The notes: generated by a model from the letters alone, not told the origin. A stretch of DNA of 64,000 nucleotides from an uncultured bacterium (GCA_938002255.1 CALLAL010000006.1:1-64000), one strand, 5' to 3'; positions 51,639-62,245 are shown, numbered from the stretch's first letter. Numbers and translations are program-made.

Positions 51639-53252
51639 TTAACTGTCTTCTTCCTTCAGGAGTTTGTAGTCAATCGAGTCCACGAGGGCCTGCCAACTGG
51701 CCTCAATGATATTTTCAGAGACTCCCACTGTTCCCCATTTAGACTGTTGGTCTCCGGATTCAATCAGGACTCTGGTTCGAGCAGCGGTTCCATCTTTCGT
51801 AGTCAGGATTCTCACTTTGAAATCGAACAGCTTCACTTCTTTAAGTTCGGGATAGAACTTTTCAAGAGCCTTTCGGATGGCATGATCCAAGGCATTGACC
51901 GGTCCATTTCCCACAGCGGCGGTATGTTCGATTTGATCGCCGACGCGAACCATGATCGTTGCCTCAGAAAAAGAATGGTTCTCCTCTTTTTTCTCGACGA
52001 TTACGCGAAACCCCAGAAGCTCGAAGAATTTTTTATGTCTTCCAAGAGCCTTTTTCATTAAAATTTCAAATGACCCCTCTGCACCCTCAAACTGAAATCC
52101 TTCATGTTCGAGTTGTTTGAGATTCTCCAGGAGGGTTCGGATGTTAGGGTCTTTGCTTTCGAGGTCGATCCCGAACTCCGCCGCCTTGTAGAGTATATTT
52201 GACTCTCCGGAAAGGTCAGAGATGAGGACCCTCTGACGGTTTCCAACCTGCTCGGGCACAATATGTTCATAGGTCAGTGGACTTTTCCGGATGGCACTGA
52301 CATGAACCCCCCCCTTATGGGCAAAAGCACTGTTGCCCACATAGGGGAGGTACTTGGGATGGGGGAGATTTGCGAGTTCTGCTACAAAGCGAGAGACCTC
52401 GGTGATCTTTTGGAGTTGAACCTCGCTGATGCAGTCCACCCCCATCTTCAATTTAAGATTGGGGATGATGGAACAGAGATTGGCATTACCACATCGTTCT
52501 CCATAGCCGTTGATCGTTCCGTGAACCTGAGTGATTCCCTCCTGGACTGCGAGAAGAGAGTTGGCAACGGCCAACTCCGAATCGTTATGAACATGGATGC
52601 CCAGAGGACGGGAAATCGTCTTTCGAACCTCTCGAATGGCCTGTTGGAGGTCATGGGGGAGAGTCCCTCCATTGGTGTCACAGAGGACGATCCAATCTGC
52701 TTGGGAGTCCTGAGCTACTTTCAGCACGGAGAGTGCATAGGCAGGATTCTTTTTAAACCCGTCAAAAAAATGTTCTGCGTCGAAGATGACTTCGGGGACT
52801 CTTTTTTTTAGAAAACGAATTGATTGAGAAACAATCTCCAGATTCTGTTCCAGGCTGATGTTTAACGCTTCCAGCACATGGAGGTCCCAGGATTTCCCAA
52901 AGATCGTGACCACCTGTGTTCCCGCGTTAATCAGTGATTGGAGATTCAGATCTTCCTCAGGGGATAGGCCAGCCCGACAGGTGCTGCCAAAAGCCACCAC
53001 CTTTGCGTTCGAAAGAGAGAGAGATCGAATTTCCTGAAAGAACTGAAGATCTTTCGGATTAGAGCCGGGCCAACCTCCTTCGATATAGTGGATTCCCAGT
53101 TCATCCAATTTTTGGGTGATCCGAATCTTATCTTCCATCGAGAACGCAATGTCCTCCGCCTGAGACCCATCCCGGAGCGTTGTGTCATAAATTTTTATGG
53201 ATCGAGAGGAATTCAATCTTGACTCTCCCATATAGACATGATCAGGGTCCAT
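51639..53252 (-). CDS. cimA: (R)-citramalate synthase
   Basis: 537 residues, the CimA length. Catalytic domain: [18 protein letters not shown] (metal Asp and Arg), SVEDK-like [29 protein letters not shown] (metal His-x-His) and [13 protein letters not shown]-terminal LeuA-type regulatory domain from about 400 ([29 protein letters not shown]). It condenses pyruvate and acetyl-CoA in the threonine-independent isoleucine route. The start is uncertain; a second ATG at 53231 has weak support. Follows lysC by 17 bases. Confidence 0.92.
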   Translation of the reverse strand: MDPDHVYMGESRLNSSRSIKIYDTTLRDGSQAEDIAFSMEDKIRITQKLDELGIHYIEGGWPGSNPKDLQFFQEIRSLSLSNAKVVAFGSTCRAGLSPEEDLNLQSLINAGTQVVTIFGKSWDLHVLEALNISLEQNLEIVSQSIRFLKKRVPEVIFDAEHFFDGFKKNPAYALSVLKVAQDSQADWIVLCDTNGGTLPHDLQQAIREVRKTISRPLGIHVHNDSELAVANSLLAVQEGITQVHGTINGYGERCGNANLCSIIPNLKLKMGVDCISEVQLQKITEVSRFVAELANLPHPKYLPYVGNSAFAHKGGVHVSAIRKSPLTYEHIVPEQVGNRQRVLISDLSGESNILYKAAEFGIDLESKDPNIRTLLENLKQLEHEGFQFEGAEGSFEILMKKALGRHKKFFELLGFRVIVEKKEENHSFSEATIMVRVGDQIEHTAAVGNGPVNALDHAIRKALEKFYPELKEVKLFDFKVRILTTKDGTAARTRVLIESGDQQSKWGTVGVSENIIEASWQALVDSIDYKLLKEEDS

Positions 53253-53269
53253 TGGTTATGGACGATTGA

Positions 53270-54508
53270 TTATTTTTCTTCTGTCACCGTGGGTTTGTCC
53301 AGCTCAAAGGCGTCGTGAAGGGCTCGCACAGCGAGCTCGGTATATTTCGAATCAATCACACAGGAGATTTTAATCTCCGAGGTGGAGATCATCTGGATGT
53401 TGATCCCCTCCTTGGCGAGAGCCGAAAACATCTGGGCAGCCACATTGGAATGACTTCTCATTCCCACGCCAATGATCGATACCTTGGCGATGTTTTCATC
53501 GGAAAGAACTTCTTGTCCGCCAATCTCCTTGACCTGGTCCCGAACGATTTGTAACGCTTTGGAGAAGTCGGTTTTCGGAACCGTGAAAGCCACATCGGCA
53601 CATCCCTTTTCCGTACTGGAGGTCTGGATGATCATGTCTACCACGATATTGGCATCAGCAATGGGTTTAAAGAGTTTGGCCGCCACTCCTGGAACATCTG
53701 GGAGTCGCATGACCTCAATCTTTGCCTCATTCTTATTATAAGTCACCCCTGAAACAACGACCCTTTCCATCTCTCTCTCCTCCTTGCATACAATCGTTCC
53801 TGGGTTATCGTTGAATGACGATCTAACATGAATGGGAACGTCATATTTTTTGGCAAATTCGACCGAGCGGATTTGAAGTACCTTGGCTCCCAGACTTGCC
53901 ATTTCAAGCATCTCATCATAAGAAATCTTAGAGAGTTTACGCGCCTTGGAACAGATATTCGGGTCGGTGGTATAAACGCCGTCAACATCGGTGTAAATTT
54001 CACAGATATCTGCCCGAAGGGCGGCGGCTACCGCCACTGCGGTTGTATCAGAACCTCCCCGGCCAAGGGTGGTGATATTTTCGGATTCATCCACACCCTG
54101 GAACCCAGCCACGACGACCACCTTCCCATTCTTTAAATCCTCAAGCATCTTCTCTGACTCGATTCCGGTGATACGGGCTTTGCCGAAGGCGCTGTCCGTC
54201 GCAATTTTGATCTGGAATCCAAGATAGGATTTCGCATCACAACCCATTGATTTGAGAGCCATCGCCAGCAGGGCAATGGAGACCTGCTCGCCTGTAGAAA
54301 TGAGGACATCCATCTCTCGTTCGTCGGGTTCGGGGGTCATCTGGTAAGCCAAACGGATCAGTTTGTCTGTTTCTCCAGCCATGGCCGAAACGACAACGAC
54401 TACCTGATGCCCCTCCTCTCGGGTCCGGAGCACCCTTCTTGCCACATTTCGAATACGATCAATATCCCCAACAGATGTTCCACCATACTTTTGAACCACC
54501 AAAGCCAT
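53270..54508 (-). CDS. lysC: Aspartate kinase
   Basis: 412 residues. [13 protein letters not shown] at the N-terminus, [40 protein letters not shown], then two ACT domains (about 265-400). It phosphorylates aspartate as the first step toward Lys, Thr, Met and diaminopimelate. ATG 54508 is chosen because GGGGAGG lies six bases upstream of TTGGCTATG; the earlier in-frame TTG is less likely. Downstream of tsaE, upstream of cimA. Confidence 0.94.
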   Translation of the reverse strand: MALVVQKYGGTSVGDIDRIRNVARRVLRTREEGHQVVVVVSAMAGETDKLIRLAYQMTPEPDEREMDVLISTGEQVSIALLAMALKSMGCDAKSYLGFQIKIATDSAFGKARITGIESEKMLEDLKNGKVVVVAGFQGVDESENITTLGRGGSDTTAVAVAAALRADICEIYTDVDGVYTTDPNICSKARKLSKISYDEMLEMASLGAKVLQIRSVEFAKKYDVPIHVRSSFNDNPGTIVCKEEREMERVVVSGVTYNKNEAKIEVMRLPDVPGVAAKLFKPIADANIVVDMIIQTSSTEKGCADVAFTVPKTDFSKALQIVRDQVKEIGGQEVLSDENIAKVSIIGVGMRSHSNVAAQMFSALAKEGINIQMISTSEIKISCVIDSKYTELAVRALHDAFELDKPTVTEEK

Positions 54509-54529
54509 AGCCAACCTCCCCTTATGGTC

Positions 54530-54538
54530 GTTCGGAGT
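54530..54538. repeat. GTTCGGAGT word at a gene junction
   Basis: GTTCGGAGT between tsaE and lysC. The same nine bases occur at 49866-49874 and, inverted, at 58878-58886 and 61010-61018, each between two genes of this operon region. Confidence 0.45.
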
Positions 54539-54577
54539 AAGGAGTTCAGGGTCTGAAGAAGTCCGTCTGACATTGAT

Positions 54578-55051
54578 TCAGTGTTTCACTCCAAACTCTG
54601 AACTGAATTGTTTCAACAGTGCTTCATACCTCTCCCCTAACGGAACTAACTCAATGGATCGGGTCTGTTTCCCCGTATAATACAAATGAATCCAGAGGAG
54701 TTGACCTGGGAGTAAAGAGGGTATCTTGTCAGCCCATTCAACGGCCGTTACTCCATCCCCTTGAAAGTATTCTTCTAATCCTAATTCTTTTGCCTCTTCC
54801 TCTTCCATTCGATAGAGATCCATATGATAAAGGGTGATCTTTCCAGGGTGTTCATTAATCAGTGTGAAAGAAGGGCTGGAGATGTAAGCCGATTTTTTAA
54901 ACCCGATCCCCTGCGCAAGCCCCTTAATCAGCTGTGTCTTTCCTGTGCCCAGTTCTCCCACCAGAGCGACGACATCTCCTCGCCGAAGGAAACGCCCAAG
55001 CTGTTTGCCGATGCGTATGGTTTGTGAAGGACTTCGGGAATGAAGCATCAT
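54578..55051 (-). CDS. tsaE: tRNA threonylcarbamoyladenosine biosynthesis ATPase TsaE
   Basis: 157 residues: Walker A ALVGELGTGKTQLIKGLAQGIG (about 28-50), SPSFTLINEHPG, LYHMDLYRMEEEEAKELGLEEYF and AVEWADKI. It supports TsaBCD in making t6A37 of tRNA. Typical neighbour of nnr, acpS and lysC in Deltaproteobacteria. Confidence 0.94.
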   Translation of the reverse strand: MMLHSRSPSQTIRIGKQLGRFLRRGDVVALVGELGTGKTQLIKGLAQGIGFKKSAYISSPSFTLINEHPGKITLYHMDLYRMEEEEAKELGLEEYFQGDGVTAVEWADKIPSLLPGQLLWIHLYYTGKQTRSIELVPLGERYEALLKQFSSEFGVKH

Positions 55052-55176
55052 CAGTTAGATCCATCACCCTCATCAAACTCCCCATGACCACATCACAAGG
55101 GCAGGGACAATCGTTGGAAGATGGGGTAGGGGTAATGGTTTGGTTATGGGTGCTTGGAGTTTGGTCCGTTCCAATT

Positions 55177-55650
55177 TCAAGCTTTATACTTAAAATCATC
55201 CGGATTGAGGTTTTCAAGCCATTCCTTCAATTGATCTCCGTCTTTTTCAAAGTCGATGGTTTGTGCCTTTTCGATGACTTCGTCTGAAACAAAGATCGGG
55301 GCATCCACCGCAAGGGCAATCGCAATGGCATCACTGGGGCGAGAATCGATGATAATCTCCTGCCCTTTTCGATTCAGGTGGATCAACGCATAATAGGTAT
55401 TATCTTTCAAATCATTGACCACAATTTTCATGACCCGGGAGTCCAGAGTTTTTAAAACGCTGTGGATGAGATCGTGAGTCATCGGTCGGTGGGAATCAAT
55501 CTTTTTCAATTTCATCGCTATGGCATTTGCCTCGAAGGGGCCAATCCAGATGGGGAGTCCAGTTTTGTTGGCCAGATCCATGAGAAGGACGACAAAGGCA
55601 TTTGAGGTGGAATCGAACGTCAAGAACTTCACCTTCATTTCAACTAACAT
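55177..55650 (-). CDS. Bifunctional nuclease domain protein (DUF151)
   Basis: 157 residues, whole family length. Conserved words: VLLMDLANKTGLPIWIGPFEANAIAMKL, RPMTHDLIHSVLKTL, YYALIHLNRKGQEIIIDSRPSDAIAIAL and APIFVSDEVIEKA. The family has nuclease activity in the few tested members; physiological role unclear. Confidence 0.93.
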   Translation of the reverse strand: MLVEMKVKFLTFDSTSNAFVVLLMDLANKTGLPIWIGPFEANAIAMKLKKIDSHRPMTHDLIHSVLKTLDSRVMKIVVNDLKDNTYYALIHLNRKGQEIIIDSRPSDAIAIALAVDAPIFVSDEVIEKAQTIDFEKDGDQLKEWLENLNPDDFKYKA

Positions 55651-55661
55651 GCGAGGCTCCT

Positions 55662-56828
55662 TTATTTGGAAGCAGAACGAGCGGCAGGAAACCTTAAGGT
55701 GGCTCCCACTCCATCATGCTCCTTTAAAACGATATGATCATCCATCCATCGAACCTCCCCATCTTGCCGGAGGACCGATCTCATCATTTCTTCTCCCAGC
55801 GGAACTTCTTTTACGTTTCCCCTGCAAAAAAGACAAGTGTTTTGAGAAGGGAGTGGCGGACGATACCAATCTAAGGTTCTACATTGGGGGCAGAACTGTC
55901 CTGGAAGATTGAACGATGATAGAAGATAAAGGATTTGTATCTGTCCTTTGTTCAGGGCTTCCAGGGTTCCATTCAAACCTAAGGTTGCTCGTGCCGGTGT
56001 TTTCTCTTTTAAGCCCTCAATGTCTCTGGCAACCTCTTCTTTTTCCCTCTCAAAGAGACGTTCAACGATCTGCCTTAAGATCTTGGAGCGTTCTACCGAA
56101 AAATCGATGGCAAAGGTGTCGGCGATCTTCTGTTTAACCCGTTCTGGAAGGAAACTCTTAAAATTGGCAAGGGTTCGGTCCTGGCCGATGAGGACGACTC
56201 TCTTCCATTTTCCTGTGTCAAAGAGTTCAATCAATTGTTCGGAGACTTCTTTATGGTGTTTATTGATGTGATCCCGGATATGTCGCTGGTACCTCATTTG
56301 GGCCCAGCCTCCCTGATCATGGCGGCCCGGGACCTCATTCTCTATTGAAAATTCGGCCAACAGTCCCTCCAGAGCCATTTCAAAAAGTTTTGCTGAATCC
56401 GTTTCGACCATGACTGCAAGGGTATCTTGGTATTGGGAGGAAAGGCGCACCAGGGGACTAAGGACCGGTTGATCGGAAAGAAAGAATTTATTTTCAAAGG
56501 GGATGATGGAGGGGTAGGTGAGGAAGAGATCGTTGGCGCTGCAGGAAAAAATAGCCATTCCTTCCACTCCCTCCTCATAAGAACGGCGGACCAGCCCTTC
56601 TACAAATCGTTCGATCCGTTGCTGATCTTCGGGAAAGAGTTTTTCCCAATTCTCTTTTTTTTTGACCTCTTCCACCCCTTTCTTCAATTGGTTTTTGACA
56701 AAGAGGCGAATACGCTCTCGCTGTTGTTCGGAGTCCCACCGAGTATTCAAATAGAGAGAGATAAAAGGATAGGGACTTGGTTCGATGCGGGCCAACTTTT
56801 TGATCTCACTTCTCATGTCCATGAGCAC
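55662..56828 (-). CDS. eRF1-like bacterial release-factor-family protein
   Basis: 388 residues. N-terminal half with a core similar to archaeal/eukaryotic release factor domains (FISLYLNTRWDSEQQRERIRLF, EGMAIFSCSANDLF, PLVRLSSQYQDTLAVMVETDSAKLF), then GRHDQGGWAQMRYQRHIRDHINKH, which holds the Gln-rich catalytic-like loop, and VVLIGQDRTLANFKSFLPE. The C-terminal region has a zinc knuckle pair FCPQCRTLDWY...CLFCRGN. Such baeRF proteins are suspected to rescue stalled ribosomes or to cleave nascent chains. Twelve bases after the bifunctional nuclease gene in transcription order. Confidence 0.8.
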   Translation of the reverse strand: MLMDMRSEIKKLARIEPSPYPFISLYLNTRWDSEQQRERIRLFVKNQLKKGVEEVKKKENWEKLFPEDQQRIERFVEGLVRRSYEEGVEGMAIFSCSANDLFLTYPSIIPFENKFFLSDQPVLSPLVRLSSQYQDTLAVMVETDSAKLFEMALEGLLAEFSIENEVPGRHDQGGWAQMRYQRHIRDHINKHHKEVSEQLIELFDTGKWKRVVLIGQDRTLANFKSFLPERVKQKIADTFAIDFSVERSKILRQIVERLFEREKEEVARDIEGLKEKTPARATLGLNGTLEALNKGQIQILYLLSSFNLPGQFCPQCRTLDWYRPPLPSQNTCLFCRGNVKEVPLGEEMMRSVLRQDGEVRWMDDHIVLKEHDGVGATLRFPAARSASK

Positions 56829-56866
56829 TCCGATTTATCCAATCCTAACAAACTTCTATTATGGAA

Positions 56867-58417
56867 TCAAATCCCGCCATGGAGGAGCGAGGGGATCTTC
56901 CGGATAATATCGGTAGCAACCAAAGACTTTTCGCCAAGTTCCTGGGCGACTTCATCCCCTGCAAGGCCGTGGAGATAGACCGATGCTTGGAGGCAGGAAA
57001 GCAGATCCATTCCCTGACAGAGAAGTCCTCCCATCATTCCACACAAAACATCTCCAGTTCCTCCGGTGGCCATTCCTGCGTTTCCGGTCGGATTAATGTA
57101 AACCTCTCCCTTTGGAGTGGCAATGAGCGTTCGGTAACCTTTCAATACCACATAGGCATGGCTGGATTGAGCAAACTGTTTTGTAACCCCGATTCGATTT
57201 TCCTGAACTTCTTTAACAGTGGTATGAATCAATCGGGCCATCTCACCGGGATGAGGGGTGAGTACCATGAATCGGTTGGAGAGCGGAAGGGTCTTGGGTT
57301 GAGTGGCTAACGCATTTAGTCCATCGGCATCGATTATCATGGGAAGGTCAATCGCTTTGATCAATTTGAGGATGAGTGATTGGGTTTCCTTGAATGTTCC
57401 AAGGCCGGGGCCAATGACCACCGCCTTCTTATTTTCACAGAGGCGGAGGATAGGGTGAAAGGCCCTTAGACTGAGTGTCTGTTTAGGAGTTTCTGGAAGG
57501 GGTTCGGTCATCACTTCTGTCAATTTCACTTCCATAATTGCATTGAGACTCTTCGGGATGGCGAGCGTAACCAATCCTGCTCCCATCCTGAGCGCCGCTT
57601 CACAGACCATGGCTGCCGCTCCTGTCTTCCCGACAGAGCCGGCAATGACCAGCAGATGACCATAATCCCCCTTGTGAGTATCTGGGCGTCTTGGCAGAGA
57701 AAGAACCTGCCTGATCTTTTCTCTTTCAAGCAGATGTGTTTGGATCTTCTCTTCCTCCACCAGTTGTTTGGGAATGCCGATGTCGACGATTTTTAGCTCT
57801 CCGGCGTAATCGGTTCCTGGGGAAAGAAGAAGCCCCAGTTTAGGCAAACCAAACGTCACGGTCATATTGGCCCTTATGGCTGTGCCAAGGGGTTTTCCTG
57901 TATTGGCATTCAATCCAGAGGGGATATCAACCGCTACGATCGGCTTCCGAAGGGTATTGAGATGGTCAATCACCTCTCTGTAGTAGCCTCTCACCTCTGC
58001 ATCAAGCCCTGTTCCAAAAATGGCATCGATCAGAAGATCTGCTTTTTCTATATCCTTCTTTATCTTTTGATAATCCTTGGCAGAAGAGGCAGAGAGGATC
58101 TCTCCTTTCATTCGGTGGAAGACATAATGATTGACCTCGGCCTCTCCTCTTAGGGACTTCGGGTCTGTGAGGAGAATGACTTTAACCGGTACCCCACGGT
58201 TCATCAGATGTCGAGCGATCACGAAGCCATCGCCCCCATTATTTCCTTTCCCTGCGATCACCGCCACCTTCATTTTGTCAAGGTTGGGGAAAGAGGCTAA
58301 GATCGCTTCTGTGGCTTCCCTGCCTGCATTTTCCATGAGGAGAACACCTGGAATTCGGTAAGTTTCAATGGCTTTACGATCCAATTCCTGCATCTGCTCA
58401 GCGGTCGCTACTTTCAT
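56867..58417 (-). CDS. nnr: Bifunctional NAD(P)H-hydrate epimerase/dehydratase
   Basis: 516 residues. N-terminal epimerase (YjeF) domain: EQMQELDRKAIETYRIPGVLLMENAGREA, GKGNNGGDGFVIARHL, AVDIPSGLNANTG. C-terminal ADP-dependent dehydratase, ribokinase-like: HKGDYGHLLVIAGSVGKTGAA, LTPHPGEMARL, NPTGNAGMATGGTGDVLCGMM. It repairs NAD(P)HX. The usual neighbour of acpS. Confidence 0.95.
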   Translation of the reverse strand: MKVATAEQMQELDRKAIETYRIPGVLLMENAGREATEAILASFPNLDKMKVAVIAGKGNNGGDGFVIARHLMNRGVPVKVILLTDPKSLRGEAEVNHYVFHRMKGEILSASSAKDYQKIKKDIEKADLLIDAIFGTGLDAEVRGYYREVIDHLNTLRKPIVAVDIPSGLNANTGKPLGTAIRANMTVTFGLPKLGLLLSPGTDYAGELKIVDIGIPKQLVEEEKIQTHLLEREKIRQVLSLPRRPDTHKGDYGHLLVIAGSVGKTGAAAMVCEAALRMGAGLVTLAIPKSLNAIMEVKLTEVMTEPLPETPKQTLSLRAFHPILRLCENKKAVVIGPGLGTFKETQSLILKLIKAIDLPMIIDADGLNALATQPKTLPLSNRFMVLTPHPGEMARLIHTTVKEVQENRIGVTKQFAQSSHAYVVLKGYRTLIATPKGEVYINPTGNAGMATGGTGDVLCGMMGGLLCQGMDLLSCLQASVYLHGLAGDEVAQELGEKSLVATDIIRKIPSLLHGGI

Positions 58418-58799
58418 GGTCTTTCCCCTCTAATAGAACATGGGCCACGGCGAAAGGTCGGTCGTGGGATAGAGTAAGATAGGCCTTTTCAATGTGATGA
58501 ATTTGAAGCACTTCTTTTGCCTTTCTATAAAAGGAGAAAAAGGGTTTTCCCAAAAGGTCGTTCTTCACCTCGATATCTGTCCATTGAATCCCGTTCCGAA
58601 GCCCTGAACCGATGGCTTTTAGAAAGGCTTCTTTGGCGGCAAAACGGATCGCAAAGCATTCAGAAGGGCGGACCATTCGTTGACATCGAGAGATCTCTTC
58701 ATCGGTATAAACCCTGCTGAGAAAGTGATCTCCCCATCGGGTTATCAATCGCTCAATCCGCTCAATATTGACGACGTCAATGCCAGTGCCAATAATCAT
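58398..58799 (-). CDS. acpS: Holo-[acyl-carrier-protein] synthase
   Basis: 133 residues: IIGTGIDVVNIERIERL (Asp for Mg2+), RFAAKEAFLKAIGSGL (Glu) and LSHDRPFAVAHVLLE. It attaches 4'-phosphopantetheine to ACP. Overlaps the nnr start by 20 bases. Confidence 0.95.
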   Translation of the reverse strand: MIIGTGIDVVNIERIERLITRWGDHFLSRVYTDEEISRCQRMVRPSECFAIRFAAKEAFLKAIGSGLRNGIQWTDIEVKNDLLGKPFFSFYRKAKEVLQIHHIEKAYLTLSHDRPFAVAHVLLEGKDHESSDR

Positions 58800-58877
58800 C
58801 TGTATGGTGCAACGAGTCGGAGATTCAAATGCGAAGTCCTGGGGGATTGATGTTTGACTCTGAACTCCTGACTTCGA

Positions 58878-58886
58878 ACTCCGAAC
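58878..58886. repeat. ACTCCGAAC word (inverted) at a gene junction
   Basis: Inverted form of the 54530 word, in the pdxJ-acpS gap. Confidence 0.4.
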
Positions 58887-58892
58887 TTATAT

Positions 58893-59606
58893 TCATCGGA
58901 GGAGGGCGATCATTTCCCGGACGGCACGGTCCAATCCTACCAGGACAGCGCGCGCGATGATGCTATGCCCGATATTGAGTTCTTCAATCTCTTTGATTTC
59001 GGCAATTCGTGAAACGTTTACATAATTCAACCCATGACCGGCGGCGATGCGTAGGTTCCTTTGAGAGGCTTCTCCCACGGCATCGAGAATCCTCTTTAAC
59101 TCCCCATCCCTCTGGGATTTTGTTTTGGCTTCGCAGAAATGGCCGGTATGAATCTCAATGGCTTCGGCTTCTAATTCTTCTGATGCCTTGATCTGGTTTT
59201 TATCAGGGTCCACAAAGAGGCTCACAGGAATATGGCCTCGATGAAGTCGTTGAATCGCCTTTTTAATAGACTGGAAATTTTTAACAACATCAAGTCCTCC
59301 CTCCGTGGTCAGTTCTTCTCTTTTCTCGGGGACCAATGTAACAATGTCCGGCTTCGTGGAGAGGGCGATCTTGATCATCTCTTCAGTCGCGGCCATCTCA
59401 AGGTTGAGCTGGGTTTGAATCATCTCCCTCAAGATACGAAGATCTCGGTCCTGAATATGGCGTCGGTCCTCTCTCAGATGGCAGACGATGCCGTCGGCTC
59501 CAGCCAGTTCAACAATCGAGGCGGCAGTTACTGGATCAGGGTAAGCCACTCCTCGCGCCTGCCTCACCGTGGCCACATGGTCGATATTGACTCCCAATCT
59601 TGTCAT
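58893..59606 (-). CDS. pdxJ: Pyridoxine 5'-phosphate synthase
   Basis: 237 residues with [58 protein letters not shown] and [11 protein letters not shown]. It joins 3-amino-2-oxopropyl phosphate and deoxyxylulose phosphate in vitamin B6 synthesis. ATG 59606 is chosen, four bases after AAAGGGAGG; the codon before it is also ATG. Next to glmM. Confidence 0.95.
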   Translation of the reverse strand: MTRLGVNIDHVATVRQARGVAYPDPVTAASIVELAGADGIVCHLREDRRHIQDRDLRILREMIQTQLNLEMAATEEMIKIALSTKPDIVTLVPEKREELTTEGGLDVVKNFQSIKKAIQRLHRGHIPVSLFVDPDKNQIKASEELEAEAIEIHTGHFCEAKTKSQRDGELKRILDAVGEASQRNLRIAAGHGLNYVNVSRIAEIKEIEELNIGHSIIARAVLVGLDRAVREMIALLR

Positions 59607-59645
59607 CATTCCTCCCTTTTTCAAAAATTATTTCATCCCTCATCC

Positions 59646-61004
59646 CTATGACGCTCCGAGATGCTTCTTAACCCCTTCCACCAACTCCATCGCCATCTCA
59701 TGAATTTTTTTCTCATCCTCACCCTCTACCATAATCCGGAGAAGAGGCTCTGTACCTGAATATCGAATCAAAAGCCTTCCAGAGTCTTTGAGAATTTGCT
59801 CGATCTCTCGAATCTTATGATCAATCTCAGGGATTTCCGAGAGCGCCTTCTTCTCCCTCACTTCCACATTATAGAGCACTTGGGGAAGGGGTTGCATGAC
59901 CTTAGCCAGTTCGTCTAGGGGCTTTTCCTTTCTCTGCATAATGGCGAGCACCTGGAGAGCAGTGAGAATTCCGTCACAGGTGGTGTTATAGTCCAGAAAA
60001 ACGGTATGACCTGACGGTTCCCCTCCAAGGTTGTACTTTCCACGAACCATCTCTTCCACGACATAACGGTCCCCCACCTGGGTTCGGACCACCTTGCCTC
60101 CTGCACGGCGGATGGCTTGTTCCAACCCCATATTGCTCATCATCGTGGTGACGACGGTCCTCTTTTTCAGTCGTGCTTCAGAAAGCATCTGGAGGCCACA
60201 GATGGCAAGGATATGGTCGCCATCCACTTGCTTTCCATATCGATCGACGAAGACGATCCGATCGGCATCTCCATCCAGGGCAATCCCAATGTCCGCCTTC
60301 TCTGTTAGAACGAGTCGGGTGACCACTTCAGGGTGCAAGGATCCGCATAGGGCATTGATGTTCTGTCCATCCGGTTCGATTCCGGCTGGAATCACCTCTG
60401 CTCCTAACTCTTCGAAGACTGTGGGAGCGACCCGATAGGCAGCTCCGTTGGCGCAATCAAGGGCGATGCGAAGTCCATCGAGGGTGAGATCATTGGGAAA
60501 GGTGTTTTTCAAAAAGACGACATACCTTCCTACTGCATCTTCAATCCGGTGGGCTTTTCCAATGGCCCCTGCTGTTGGTCTGAGAGAATCGAGGTGATCT
60601 GAAAAGATCAGCTCTTCAATCCGTTGTTCCATCTCATCAGGAAGTTTAAACCCATCGCGGGAGAAGATCTTTATGCCGTTATCATAGAAGGGGTTGTGGG
60701 AGGCTGAGATCACCACTCCGGCATTGGCTCGCATACTGGTGGTGATAAAGGCAATGCCAGGCGTGGGCAGGGGGCCAACCAGCCAAACATCGGCTCCCAT
60801 GGAACAGATACCTGAAGCCAGGGCTGTTTCCAGCATATATCCGGAAAGCCGCGTATCTTTTCCGACCACGATTCGATGCTGACCTTTCACATCCTTGAAG
60901 AGGTGCGCAATAGCCCTGCCGATCTGCATGGCCATCTCACCCGTCATCGGGTCCACATTAGCCACTCCTCTGATTCCATCTGTTCCAAACAATTTCCGTG
61001 TCAT
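59646..61004 (-). CDS. glmM: Phosphoglucosamine mutase
   Basis: 452 residues. [13 protein letters not shown] at the start, phospho-Ser loop [17 protein letters not shown], metal loop [12 protein letters not shown], sugar loop [10 protein letters not shown] and phosphate loop [13 protein letters not shown]. It interconverts glucosamine-6-P and glucosamine-1-P for peptidoglycan and LPS. ATG 61004 sits eight bases after TTCGGAG, part of the dispersed GTTCGGAGT word. In many relatives cdaA and ybbR lie immediately upstream; here folP does. Confidence 0.95.
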   Translation of the reverse strand: MTRKLFGTDGIRGVANVDPMTGEMAMQIGRAIAHLFKDVKGQHRIVVGKDTRLSGYMLETALASGICSMGADVWLVGPLPTPGIAFITTSMRANAGVVISASHNPFYDNGIKIFSRDGFKLPDEMEQRIEELIFSDHLDSLRPTAGAIGKAHRIEDAVGRYVVFLKNTFPNDLTLDGLRIALDCANGAAYRVAPTVFEELGAEVIPAGIEPDGQNINALCGSLHPEVVTRLVLTEKADIGIALDGDADRIVFVDRYGKQVDGDHILAICGLQMLSEARLKKRTVVTTMMSNMGLEQAIRRAGGKVVRTQVGDRYVVEEMVRGKYNLGGEPSGHTVFLDYNTTCDGILTALQVLAIMQRKEKPLDELAKVMQPLPQVLYNVEVREKKALSEIPEIDHKIREIEQILKDSGRLLIRYSGTEPLLRIMVEGEDEKKIHEMAMELVEGVKKHLGAS

Positions 61005-61009
61005 GTTAT

Positions 61010-61018
61010 ACTCCGAAC
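61010..61018. repeat. ACTCCGAAC word at the glmM ribosome site
   Basis: The inverted copy gives GTTCGGAGT on the minus strand and supplies the ribosome site of glmM. Confidence 0.45.
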
Positions 61019-61042
61019 TCCCCATTCGTCACTCCAGACCCT

Positions 61043-62245
61043 TTACCCTCCAGCTCTCCGGATCGCATCGGCAACGGCGATCGCCCTCTTTGCTTGAAGC
61101 ACATCATGGGCTCTAATGATATGTGCACCGTTTAAAACGCCAATGGCAATGCTTGAGAGGGTTCCTTCAAGCCGCTGGTCAGGTGGTGTATCAAGAATCT
61201 TTCCGATAAAGGATTTCCGGGATGTCCCCAAGAGGATGGGTTTTCCAAGGACTCGAAATTCGGAAAGATGTTTGATGATGAGAAGATTATGTTCGAGGGT
61301 CTTCCCGAATCCAATTCCAGGATCAATCAGGATCTGTTCAGGAGACACCCCCGCAGACTCTGCTCGTTGGATTGCCTCTTGTAGATAGGCGATCATCTCA
61401 GAAAAGAGAGAACGGTAATGGATATCCTTCTGCATGGTTTCAGGTATCCCGCGGATATGCATCAGGACGATAGGAGTTTTTTCTTTCGCTGCTACTTGGG
61501 CAAGTTCAGGATCAAAGTGGAGCCCGCTGATGTCATTAATAATTTCAGCGCCGGCCTCGATGGCTCTGCGTGCCACTTCTGATTTATAGGTGTCAATGGA
61601 AAGGGGAACATCTGTCTTTTTCACTAACGTTTCAATGACAGGGAGAATCCGTCGGAGTTCTTCCTCCAGTCCAAGGGGTTTAGAACCTGGTCTGGTGGAC
61701 TCTCCTCCAACATCAATGATGTCTGCCCCTTCTTCAACCATCTTCATGGCATGAGCAATCGCCTTCTCTTTTTCATAAAAGAGACCCCCATCTGAAAAGG
61801 AGTCGGGAGTGACATTGAGTATTCCCATTAAAAGGGTTTTTTTATGCAGTTCAAACGTCTTACGCCGGCAGGAGAGGATAAAACGGTCTTTTAAAATATT
61901 TTGAAAGGTCTGTTTTAAGGTTTGGCTGAGTTTCTGCATGGGGGGATAAAGATCGAGTTTTTGAATCAGTTTTTCAAACTGTTGCTGGCTCCCCATCAAA
62001 AGCCCATCTGTTGATGTAAGACTGCAATCGAGGCTTCTGCCATCCAGAGCGACTTCGCCTCCAAGGGAAAGCATCTCTTGCTTGAGAAGGTTTGCGGCTT
62101 TGGGGTCGATGCCTTCCACTCTAAGATTGAAATGGAGGGCTTTTCCTTTCATCCATTCGACGCCCTTTGGATCCATACCCACGGCCTCGATTTGATGAAC
62201 CGCCTCTTTCAAATCGGTAATGTGGAGACATCGAATTACGTTCAT
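61043..62245 (-). CDS. folP: Dihydropteroate synthase with N-terminal extension
   Basis: 400 residues. The C-terminal 270 residues are the complete enzyme: LMGILNVTPDSFSDGG, VDVGGESTRPGS, SIDTYKSEVARRAIEAGAEIINDISG, LILIDPGIGFGKTLEHN and LLGTSRKSFIG. The first 120 residues form an added domain found in several deltaproteobacterial FolP proteins. It makes 7,8-dihydropteroate in folate synthesis. Spaced 135 bases from ftsH. Confidence 0.93.
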   Translation of the reverse strand: MNVIRCLHITDLKEAVHQIEAVGMDPKGVEWMKGKALHFNLRVEGIDPKAANLLKQEMLSLGGEVALDGRSLDCSLTSTDGLLMGSQQQFEKLIQKLDLYPPMQKLSQTLKQTFQNILKDRFILSCRRKTFELHKKTLLMGILNVTPDSFSDGGLFYEKEKAIAHAMKMVEEGADIIDVGGESTRPGSKPLGLEEELRRILPVIETLVKKTDVPLSIDTYKSEVARRAIEAGAEIINDISGLHFDPELAQVAAKEKTPIVLMHIRGIPETMQKDIHYRSLFSEMIAYLQEAIQRAESAGVSPEQILIDPGIGFGKTLEHNLLIIKHLSEFRVLGKPILLGTSRKSFIGKILDTPPDQRLEGTLSSIAIGVLNGAHIIRAHDVLQAKRAIAVADAIRRAGG

